Positions 23,669 through 35,500 of a DNA stretch of 64,000 bases are shown one piece after another. Positions within the stretch are counted from its first letter, which is position 1. Every line of letters begins with the position of its first letter. Both the position numbers and the translations under genes were made by a program. The DNA is from Cydia pomonella (taxonomy: Eukaryota; Arthropoda; Insecta; Lepidoptera; Tortricidae), in NCBI RefSeq assembly GCF_033807575.1, contig NC_084723.1:5709247-5773246 (forward strand). Direction: 5' to 3'. A model generated the notes under the pieces. The model saw nothing but the letters and a program-made list of their open reading frames with translations. It made no database searches and was not told where the DNA came from.

Positions 23669-26600
23669 CTAGAAGGAGCGCGCGAGGAACACGCGGGAGC
23701 CGGAGCGGGCCGCCTCCGTGAAGCCGAGCTTGCTGTAGAACTGGAGCAGGTAGTGGTCGGTCTCGTTAATGCACGCGTGCACGCCGTTCACACCTGAAAT
23801 AACGCGAGCTTTCATTATTCGATGTAGAGATAATTTCATTAATTTTAGTTTTGACATAAAATGATACAATATATGTTCGACACTAAACTTTTTGCTTTGG
23901 TTGCTGTGAAATCGATTTGACAATAACAATGCAGACACTAGATTACAATTGCTCAGACAATAAATTATTGTGGTCGTCACAATTAAAACTTGGTCAAGAA
24001 AAAGAAATTACGTCATTACAGGCCAGATCGTCATATTTACTATTTATGTCGATACAGATTTTAAAAACTAATTATGATTTTTATTTTGTGAGCATCAACG
24101 ATTCAACACAATCTTATTAAAATGTATTAAATAGGGAGGTATATTTCAGTGATGAATCACTTTGAATGATTTGGGTAAATTTTTGAAGAGGTTTTTTCGA
24201 CATTTGCATGGCAATTTTTAAATCAGATTTATAATCATCATTTTAGGAAGGGTTTTTAACAATAAAAAAATATACTGTACGAGGCACCACTCTACTTTTT
24301 ATTGTAAGCTAGTTATGAACGTTTAAATATCCACATTTGTAAGTTACTGTACTGTAAGGCACTGTTAAGCTATTTGTAAGGCGCTTTTGACATGTACATA
24401 AATGGAATTTTTTCGACATTCTATGGCACTATCAAATATGTTTATTTTTATTTTTATTTTTTTATTTTATTTATTTGGAGATCCAACAGCTGTGACATTA
24501 ACATAGAAAAATATAGTAGATACAGGAAGCCAATTATAGGAACTCACAGGTAGTGACATAATACTAAACTAAGATTACGCACTATTGCAACCACATATGT
24601 GAACAAAGCGAATACAAATGATACTTAATAAGGATAATGTGGGAGTTCAAAATACTAATTAACTTAGTAACATAATGAGGTCTAAGGTAAAAGTATAAAT
24701 AGTAAATACGTAATTATAGGTATTCAAGAAGGCGACAACACGCTCACTCAAAAGACTCAAAGTATTTCTGCACTAAATTACGTCTCAAGCTAGGAATGCC
24801 ACAGTTGAATATATCCATATCCAATTCTTTAGATAGCTCATTTAGGTTACGACTGGCGCGTGGTAAAAAACTATTCTGTCTGTATTTAGAAGATGCATTG
24901 CTGATTGCTATTGGGGGATGATACCTTTTAGAACGAATGGGGGTTTTGAAACATAGTTTACTTAGCAACTCAGAGCAATCGATTACACCATTGGTTATAC
25001 TTAGGAGATATGTAATATCGGCTATTTCACGGCGTTTTTGTAAAGGGACAAGGTGATGGTGCTTACATATTTTAAGATAGTTGGAAGAACTGTAGGGATA
25101 TTTTAATTTAAAGCAAAGGTGTTTTATGAATTTTTTCTGAATGCGTTCAATTCTGTCAATATATGTATTGTAGCAAGGGTTCCAGACCTGAGAGGCATAT
25201 TCTAACTTACTTCTAACATATGAACAATATAGCACCTTAAGCGTCTTAGCCTGAGTGAAGTGAACAGAATTGCGCATTATGAAACCTAGGGCTTTATAAG
25301 CGCCACAAATAATGTTATTAATGTGATTATCAAAAATTAGTTTAGAGTCGTGAATGACCCCTAAATCTCTCATACATGATACTTTCTGCAGGGTTTGACC
25401 CTTTAAGGCATAGGTAGTATCGACTAAGTTACGTTGGCGCGAGAAGGTCATTGCAAAACATTTAGAGGGATTCAAGTCCAATCTGTTATGGCACTATTCA
25501 TTATAGTCCCAATTGGTACAGTCCACATTGGTCAATCTTACTCTAAAATGTTACTATGGTGCGACAAGTAGATAAGTGAATAAGCGCTTGCTGCTAGTCG
25601 CGGCAGTGCGGGGAGCAGCAGCACTGGTGGGAGTGGATTCAATGTTACCATGAGCTCTTAACGTGGCCAGTTAACTACGGCAACAAGTGACAAGAAACAT
25701 TAGATTCACCATGAGCCCTCAGCGCGGCCAGGAGACACGTGAGCAGGCGCGCCGGCGCGTGCGGGTCGCGGCAGTCGGCGCGCACGCAGCACGTCAGCAG
25801 CGCCGGGTGCGCGCGCAGCACGCCCGCCGGCGCTGGCTCTAGAGTGACCTGGTGGGAGTGGAGCAGTACCGTGGGCCCTCAGCGCGGCCAGGAGGCACGT
25901 GAGCAGGCGCGCCGGCGCGTGCGGGTCGCGGCAGTCGGCGCGCACGCAGCACGTCAGCAGCGCCGGGTGCGCGCGCAGCACGCCCGCCGGCGCTGGCTCT
26001 AGAGTGACCTGGTGGGAGTGGAGCAGTACCGTGGGCCCTCAGCGCGGCCAGGAGGCACGTGAGCAGGCGCGCCGGCGCGTGCGGGTCGCGGCAGTCGGCG
26101 CGCACGCAGCACGTCAGCAGCGCCGGGTGCGCGCGCAGCACGCCCGCCGGCGCTGGCTCTAGAGTGACCTGGTGGGAGTGGAGCAGTACCGTGGGCCCTC
26201 AGCGCGGCCAGGAGGCACGTGAGCAGGCGCGCCGGCGCGTGCGGGTCGCGGCAGTCGGCGCGCACGCAGCACGTCAGCAGCGCCGGGTGCGCGCGCAGCA
26301 CGCCCGCCGGCGCTGGCTCTAGAGTGACCTGGTGGGAGTGGAGCAGTACCGTGGGCCCTCAGCGCGGCCAGGAGGCACGTGAGCAGGCGCGCCGGCGCGT
26401 GCGGGTCGCGGCAGTCGGCGCGCACGCAGCACGTCAGCAGCGCCGGGTGCGCGCGCAGCACGCCCGCCGGCGCTGGCTCTAGAGTGACCTGGTGGGAGTG
26501 GAGCAGTACCGTGGGCCCTCAGCGCGGCCAGGAGGCACGTGAGCAGGCGCGCCGGCGCGTGCGGGTCGCGGCAGTCGGCGCGCACGCAGCACGTCAGCAG

Positions 26601-29475
26601 CGCCGGGTGCGCGCGCAGCACGCCCGCCGGCGCTGGCTCTAGAGTGACCTGGTGGGAGTGGAGCAGTACCGTGGGCCCTCAGCGCGGCCAGGAGGCACGT
26701 GCGCAGGCGCGCCGGCGCGTGCGGGTCGCGGCAGTCGGCGCGCACGCAGCACGTCAGCAGCGCCGGGTGCGCGCGCAGCACGCCCGCCGGCGCTGGCTCT
26801 AGAGTGACCTGGTGGGAGTGGAGCAGTACCGTGGGCCCTCAGCGCGGCCAGGAGGCACGTGAGCAGGCGCGCCGGCGCGTGCGGGTCGCGGCAGTCGGCG
26901 CGCACGCAGCACGTCAGCAGCGCCGGGTGCGCGCGCAGCACGCCCGCCGGCGCTGGCTCTAGAGTGACCTGGTGGGAGTGGAGCAGTACCGTGGGCCCTC
27001 AGCGCGGCCAGGAGGCACGTGAGCAGGCGCGCCGGCGCGTGCGGGTCGCGGCAGTCGGCGCGCACGCAGCACGTCAGCAGCGCCGGGTGCGCGCGCAGCA
27101 CGCCCGCCGGCGCTGGCTCTAGAGTGACCTGGTGGGAGTGGAGCAGTACCGTGGGCCCTCAGCGCGGCCAGGAGGCACGTGAGCAGGCGCGCCGGCGCGT
27201 GCGGGTCGCGGCAGTCGGCGCGCACGCAGCACGTCAGCAGCGCCGGGTGCGCGCGCAGCACGCCCGCCGGCGCTGGCTCTAGAGTGACCTGGTGGGAGTG
27301 GAGCAGTACCGTGGGCCCTCAGCGCGGCCAGGAGGCACGTGAGCAGGCGCGCCGGCGCGTGCGGGTCGCGGCAGTCGGCGCGCACGCAGCACGTCAGCAG
27401 CGCCGGGTGCGCGCGCAGCACGCCCGCCGGCGCTGGCTCTAGAGTGACCTGGTGGGAGTGGAGCAGTACCGTGGGCCCTCAGCGCGGCCAGGAGGCACGT
27501 GAGCAGGCGCGCCGGCGCGTGCGGGTCGCGGCAGTCGGCGCGCACGCAGCACGTCAGCAGCGCCGGGTGCGCGCGCAGCACGCCCGCCGGCGCTGGCTCT
27601 AGAGTGACCTGGTGGGAGTGGAGCAGTACCGTGGGCCCTCAGCGCGGCCAGGAGGCACGTGAGCAGGCGCGCCGGCGCGTGCGGGTCGCGGCAGTCGGCG
27701 CGCACGCAGCACGTCAGCAGCGCCGGGTGCGCGCGCAGCACGCCCGCCGGCGCTGGCTCTAGAGTGACCTGGTGGGAGTGGAGCAGTACCGTGGGCCCTC
27801 AGCGCGGCCAGGAGGCACGTGAGCAGGCGCGCCGGCGCGTGCGGGTCGCGGCAGTCGGCGCGCACGCAGCACGTCAGCAGCGCCGGGTGCGCGCGCAGCA
27901 CGCCCGCCGGCGCTGGCTCTAGAGTGACCTGGTGGGAGTGGAGCAGTACCGTGGGCCCTCAGCGCGGCCAGGAGGCACGTGAGCAGGCGCGCCGGCGCGT
28001 GCGGGTCGCGGCAGTCGGCGCGCACGCAGCACGTCAGCAGCGCCGGGTGCGCGCGCAGCACGCCCGCCGGCGCTGGCTCTAGAGTGACCTGGTGGGAGTG
28101 GAGCAGTACCGTGGGCCCTCAGCGCGGCCAGGAGGCACGTGAGCAGGCGCGCCGGCGCGTGCGGGTCGCGGCAGTCGGCGCGCACGCAGCACGTCAGCAG
28201 CGCCGGGTGCGCGCGCAGCACGCCCGCCGGCGCGCGCTCCAGGGCGCTGAACTGGTGGAAGTGGTGGATGCAGTCCTGGAAAAAAGGTTCCTAATTAGCA
28301 AACCAAGTTATATAGTAGACCATACACGCCACGCGAGAGTACGTTGGCCCCGCAACGTTGCTACGCCGTTACTGCCGCTAAGCCGCCTGCTGTATCCAAG
28401 CCTAAGCAGCGCCCTAAGAAAGGGGTGCAGAGCCTTCATGAACCAGTTCACAAGGAAGAATCACAGCCGACTCTAAGGAAGTCGCGATGCGACGAGGTTG
28501 GTTTCAAGAAGGTGGAAAAGAGAAGAAAACCGGCTCGTCAGAATCAGTGCGGTACCGCACCGACTGGACCCAACCATTTGCTGCGTCCTGCACCACCGTC
28601 GACGCTGCTGTATGTGGCCCGTCTACATTACTATGGCATACGTATTGGCATCCGTAGTTTCCCCAAATGAGTACACCATACGTCATTAGTGAGTGGAAGT
28701 GAGCGTAGTAAACCGTTTTAATGAGCCAAACGAAACCAGGGGTGTCAACATCCGTCACGCAAAGACTGTACTACTCAATCTATTGCATAGCTGGTCAACA
28801 TGGCGACACGGTGGCCCAATGGCTCATTTAAGAAATCTACCCTGTACATCTCTTACCTTAGCCGCCTGACTCAGGTCTTCCCTCTCGGTTAACTGCTCGG
28901 GGTATTTCTTGCACATCTCCGGTATCCAGGCCACCTCTTGCTTTTTGTAAAACTCTTTGCTGTTCAGCGCGGCGCATGCGTAACCGACAATTCCTGGTTT
29001 GTACCCTGAAAATATTAGAACTATGAGATATTCTATAGGTAATGGCAAGAAACCAAACTGACTTATTTTAGAGTAAATAAACAAAACCGACATACGGGCA
29101 CAAATTCTACGATAGTAAAGCACTTCCGTTTACAATTCTTTACTCTTAACTTGCCAATGGCAGTCCTGTCTCCTTGTAATAAGCAAGGGTTCGGTAAACT
29201 ATTGAAAAAAAAAGGGAGGGGTCGGCAAACTATTGCAAAAAGAGGGAGAAACTATCAGTTTCTGGAGTGCGTAAGAGATGCGACTATTGATTGGGTCTTA
29301 CTAAATGATTATTTATGAACTAAAAGGTGCAATGTACCCAAAAAAGGCGTGTTAAACTGGAGATTGCCGACCGGTTATGATTTTTTAATATATTATATTA
29401 TAGGACATTCTTCCACAGATTGACTAAGCCCCCACAGTAAGCTCAAGAATGCTTGTGTTGTGGGTACTGAGACAA

Positions 29476-29519
<44 letters not shown>

Positions 29520-32500
29520 TTATACTACGTTGGTGGCAAACAAGCATACGGCCCGCCTGATGGTAAGCAGTCTCCGTAGCCTATGTACGCCTGCAACTCC
29601 AGAGTTACATGCCGACCCTAGCATCCCCCCCCCCCTCGTTGAGCTCTGGCAACCTTCCTCACCGCAGGAACACAACATGAGTAGGGTCTAGTGTTATTTG
29701 GCTGCTGTTTTCTGTAAGGTGGAGGTACTTCCCCAGTTGGGCTCCGCTCTAGATCAGGAATGACATCCGCTGCGCTATGCTACCACACAAAGCGAGATGA
29801 CATTGACCTCTCTTTTGGACGTAGTTTAAGGACGTACCCAGATCCACATACACAAATACATAAAAAAACACCCATGACTCAGGAACAAATATCTGTGTTC
29901 ATCACACAAATAAATGCCCTTACTGGGATTCGAACCCGGGACCATCGGCTTCATAGGCAGGGTCACTACCCACTAGATAAATATAGTCAGTGTATTGTGT
30001 TAAAGCTGATACTAACCGTTAACGTTTTCTTCTCCTTCCCTCAGGAACATTTCGTCCTCTTCTATCACCATACACAGAGAAGGCGCAAATGTTAGGAATG
30101 GTTGCACTAGCCTAAAAACAATCATTACACAAGTAAGTATTAGGGTTAGGGTTATAGTATAATTTGGCTTATTTATTTTCACGGTTATTTTTTATTTAGA
30201 ATTATTTACAGTTTGAAATAACAGCTTGAAGAAAAAATATAGGAAAAATTAGATCTTAAGTTTTCTGACTTTTTTTGTTGGCTGATGGACAGACATATAA
30301 GTTTTTGTGGCAAAAACGAGTGCTTGTGAAAATGAAACATCGACAAATAATAACATCGATAACTCAGTCATAGATTAATAATTAAAAGATGTAAATTCTA
30401 CTTGCTGTAATTTACCGGGAAATTTCAAGAATGCAAATCAATTACAAATCCGACCATAATTTCTTTATTACATATAATTAAATATTCTAAAATAAAAACG
30501 TAAACTGTAGAATACAGTGTCAAAAAATAAGAAAACTACCAATGGGTGTATCAAAGAAGATATCGAACGTGTTGTGTATTTCCCGGTAGCTATCTTTTTA
30601 TACAAGGTTAAAAATATCTAATTATCTATAACGCTATGGTAACATCGATAATAGACATGTCGAAATTTGATTTTGTCAATCCCTTTATTTTGCCACAAAA
30701 ACTTCTATGTCTGCTGATGGATAAACATCAAATATTTTTATTTTACCTCGACCATCATACCTAGGGCCTTTTTCCTAATGCTAAAAAAAAACTAACTTTA
30801 GATAGTCGTAGTCAAAAGCAAATGTTTTATTGAAATTTTTATGTTGATTCTATAGTAGCGCTCCACAAAAAATAAAACAGTAAAAGTCTCAGCAAGGTTA
30901 CCTGTCAGCCGGTAACGTCTGCAGGTCGCTCGGGAAAAGGTCGCTGCAATCCGAGCCGTCTCTGCACGTTTTGTGGCATATCTCGCACACCTGCAACAAT
31001 TTATTATTATTATTCAGTTATGTGAAATTAAACTTTATATTTGTATTAAATACGTTTATGTACATTTTCATGAACATATTGTCTGATCGTGATATTGAGT
31101 ACCTAATCTTTGATTTTACCAAGATGCCGTCTAACAACCATGGAACGTACAGTTTGCTCGATCGTTCTTGCACTTTGACGATGCACTTTCGCAAAATGCA
31201 GTCTGGTAGATAGAAGTATAATCTTTTTTGGCATCAAAGCTGGGAACCGGTTTGTTACCTTCGATTTTTTATAAGAACGCGAACGTTTTAAGACTTTTAA
31301 GAACTTTATTGTAACCTAAAAAAACGGTATATTCGACGAGCGAGGAAACGGCCGGCCGGAACGTAAACATAGACACCGACATAGAAAGAAACAAGTACAA
31401 GTAAAATTAACCGATTTAGAGGTATAAAAACCGGTTTCTTTCTATGTCGGTGTCTATGTTCTTGTTCTTGAACAGTTCTTATAAAACCGGTTTAAAAATA
31501 ATGGTTTTTCGAGCAAAACCGAAATTAAAAAGTTTTGTGCCAAGTACATGATAACGGTTTGGAAATATAACCGGTTTCCGAGCCTTGATTGGCATACCTC
31601 AGTAAAAAAAGATACAAAAGAAAAAAAAAATTAAATGTAGAAGCAGAGATAGAAAAGAAAAGAAATAATTGATTAAATGTAGAGGCAGACAACAGGCGGT
31701 CTTATCGCTAAAGAGAGATCTCTTCCAGACAACCTTTGGGTATCTAGAAAATAATCGAACAGTCGGCTTTATTTTCTGGATAAGGTCGTCTAAAGCCTCC
31801 TCTCGTACCGATATTGAAGACGGAACCAAGAAAGCGCTAAGGCGGTGTTCTCATTGGTGTCATAAGTAAGGTTGCCGACCTTATAGTGCACAGATTTGCG
31901 GTACATTTGTGATCGAATTGCGGGACTTGGGTATAAAATGCAGGACACTACACCATGTTTTTTTATTTCCATTAATTTCAAGGGTGCATTCCTGAGCTTA
32001 AATTGAGCAACTTTCCTAAAGACACCGGTGTTCTAAATAGTTCTATTTCGGAGATAATCGATGTTTTATTTTTATCTGATAAGGCTCATACGAGCGTGTA
32101 CACTTGCCTTAGGGCCTGTTTACATATTGATTAGTGTTAAGTACGAGTTAATACATTTACTACTAAACATACGTACTATCTAAGAGGATCGATGTTCGAA
32201 ATGACATTGATACGTCACAGTTTTCCATTGTTTGGTTGTAGTTAGGCTTAGCAAGCGAGTGAGCGCACCGTGTTCTCGAGTCATTATACACCGCGGTGTA
32301 GTATATTTCGATTAAAATCACGCGCTCTCAAATTACAACTTCCAATAAGCCTGAAAACGGGACAATCGGCGTCCCGCGCGGGCGTTTTTCGGGACGCATA
32401 CTATAGGGCTCGAGAAACGGGACACCCGCATACAGGGATGTAATCAATTCACGAACGAACGATATCAATTTGAAGTTTTGAAATATCTGTTATATTTACG

Positions 32501-35500
32501 GAATTATCGCCTGGCTACACTTAACGATTACACCCTGCATAGCGGGACGGTTGGCAACCCTAGTCATAACCGTGTAAGATAAAGACAAGACTCACGGCGT
32601 TTTCATCGGCGGCGGAGTAGGGCCGCACGACGAGCGGCGGCTCGCGCGGCACGGCCTGCGGCCGCAGCTGGTCGCCGCTGCACTCCACCGGGAGCAGCCG
32701 CCGCAAGTCGGCGGTGAGGCCGCCGCGGAACACCCAAGGTTCCTGAGCTCCGCTCTCGAACGCTTCCCGCCAACCTTTTGAGAACCCTGTACGAAAATAT
32801 TTTAACAAAAACGTTTTAGTTGCATATTCGAAACTGTGAAGTGAATACTACTACATAGAAAACATCGTATGTACGTATTGTGATTTTTTTTAAATAATTT
32901 CGACAATCGAATCGAAAAATGCAACAGCTTAAAATAGAGATCAAAATTTAAAATGAAACAACTGTTGAACAAATATAATTATATATGCATATATGTAAAA
33001 AGGGATTGCTTACATGTATAGCTGCCTTGTGTATTGGTTGCAATGTTCTGCGGGAATTTGCCAAGTTCTGAAACAAAATTTCTAGATTATTTTACAACTT
33101 AGTAAATAGTTCATAGTGTGTATAGTCAGGTCAGGCAACTGATGCCCAAGGTTGCCTTACAGACTGACACACATACAATAATTATATTCTTAGACACTAA
33201 AAATTATGTTGGCGACAACACTGCGTCACGGTTCTGCTGTTACAGTACAGTAGGCGTCGGCAGATTCCCACAGAACCACCGAAACACGACGCCCTTCGGT
33301 CAAAATTTCACAATAATTCCACAAATTGCATGTTGTATGCGGTTCATTTTCTATATTATAGTATAAGGTGGCCAGTAATAGACGGTTTACGTCAATAGAC
33401 GCAGTTTCATAGTCAATGTATAGACGGCGAAATATTGCGATTCACTTCGGCGAGACTAGCGGACGCCAGCCTTAGCAGGCGTCTGGCGCGGGCCGTCCAC
33501 ACGCGAAGCGGCTCCGTCGGCGGCGCCACTCGTCTGAACGAGGTATAACATACCTAGCCACCGCACCAGGCCGTCCAGCAGCGCTAGCACGGCGCACAGC
33601 TCCCACACGTAGGGCTGCAGCTCGGCGTGGAGCTCCCGGTTGGCGCAAGCCTCTAGTCGCCGTAGCAGGCGTCTGGCGCGGGCCGTCCACCACGCGAAGC
33701 GGCTCCGTCGGCGGCGCCACTCGCTTGTCTAAACAATTATGACAACTCGTTTACTAACATTCGTTTACAACAATATCAATTTCTGTCATTTTGCAAAAAC
33801 ACGTGCCGCAGCTATACATCCCTATCGATTTCAGTTACATCCACAAAATGTTACAAGTCCATTTCGCAGGATACCCCTTTGGAAAATATCCCATTTCGCA
33901 AAAAAGGATAATTAACCAATTTAAAGGTATGTCGTTTAATAAATAACCAGTGATCGGCATGGACGGTGCCACACCGCGGGATTCTGAACAAAAACTTAAT
34001 ATGAACATGAATGGATATGATTCAAATGCAGCGATTTTGTTCGAGAAAGTAATTCCATTGAGTGTTATTTTAATTTTTTTAAGAGTTTTTGAATAAGATG
34101 TTTACTCAGAAACCCGGGGTGAGGCACCGTCCGTGACGATCACTGTAAATAATTAATACCTGGGAGACTGAGCTATGCTCGGAAAACATATAAAAACTCA
34201 AAAATGCAGCGTTTTCCCAGAGATAAGATCTAGCTAGATTTTTCGTCCCCGAAAACAAATTTCATCGAAATCGTTAGAGCCGTTTCCGAGATCCCCGAAA
34301 TATATAAATATACAAGAATTGTTCTTTTTAAGGTATTAGATTTTTTATTGTATGAAAAGGTAAAATAAAAATTTTTACTTAGTTGCATATCGTAAAAAAA
34401 AAGTTTCATTGGTTATCATAAAAAAAAAACATTTATTTAATAGTTATGTAAATACTTGGAAAGTAAAATGCTCTAGAGCAGAAAGTATCACTTTCTGCTG
34501 CATACATCATAGAACAACAATGACCTACTTTTCAAATGCACTTACCTCAGGTTTGTTCCCCCTCGGCAACGTTCCGGCCGCATGCCCCGTTAACCAATGG
34601 AAATCATGTAACAGCCGTAGCCCGCGCGAGCCGTGCTCGAACGGTAGATAAAACAGATCGCATAGCAGCACTAAGTCGTCCTCCGTTAGCGCGTTTGTGT
34701 CTATCGATGATTCTTCGACTGGTCTGTAACAAAATAGACGTTATAGGCCCGATTCGAAGACTGATATGCGATAACGATAAGTTCTGGTTTAGATAAGTTC
34801 TCATTTAGATATCGTTTGTATGTCGTATAGTTGACAGAAGCAGCTCGATTCGGGCAAACAATGTCATTTTGACGTTAGAAATATCGTAGATCTTATTGGG
34901 ATCACAGCGGAATTGAAATAAACGTAAATTTTGACATGTCGTTCAGTTATCGATCGTTTAAAGATCTTTCCAAGAACTTAAACATGTCTTAATCATTCTT
35001 CGAATCGGGCCGTTAGATTAAGTATATGTTTGTAAGGGTTTTTTTTAAATAATATAAATAGTGTTTATAAGTTTGAATAGTCATGATTATTATTAGTTAT
35101 TATTGAAATTAATTTTATTCTAGACATCAAAATATGTGTAGTAATTTTGTTATTTACTTGTTGTGTTCTTTGACATTGTATACAAGTGCATTAAATTTTT
35201 TTTTTTAAATAAACAGTCTAAAATAAACATATGAGCAACTTAGTTAATGGGTACATATTGATTTCGTTATAGACCTATAGTTTCTTTTTAAAAATATCGA
35301 TGTATAATTGAAGATAAATAATAGTGTAAATTTATAGTGTACATAACAAAAGCAACTTTTAACCATTATTTTAATAAAGAATATACGGTTCTTTGAAAGA
35401 GGCCTAATGAATTGCAAAACAAAGCTGCGTCCATACATTTTTCATTGTACTACTTAGGTACATGCGCGCCCAATATATGAATACTGTGCGTATTTCGTTC

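Noticed and set aside
25706..28476. Dozens of 87- to 100-residue frames on both strands
   Set aside because: Shadows of the 160-bp GC-rich array. Only the first copy on the minus strand is OGA exon 21.
29920..29965. A tRNA gene on the minus strand
   Set aside because: Boxes A and B are present but no complete cloverleaf or acceptor stem; body sequence is shared with another copy at 13140-13340, so it is a SINE.
29005..30902. A missing OGA exon between exons 18 and 20
   Set aside because: I first thought the segment was absent because phases do not match. A 95-bp exon at 30017-30111 restores phase and the expected protein segment.
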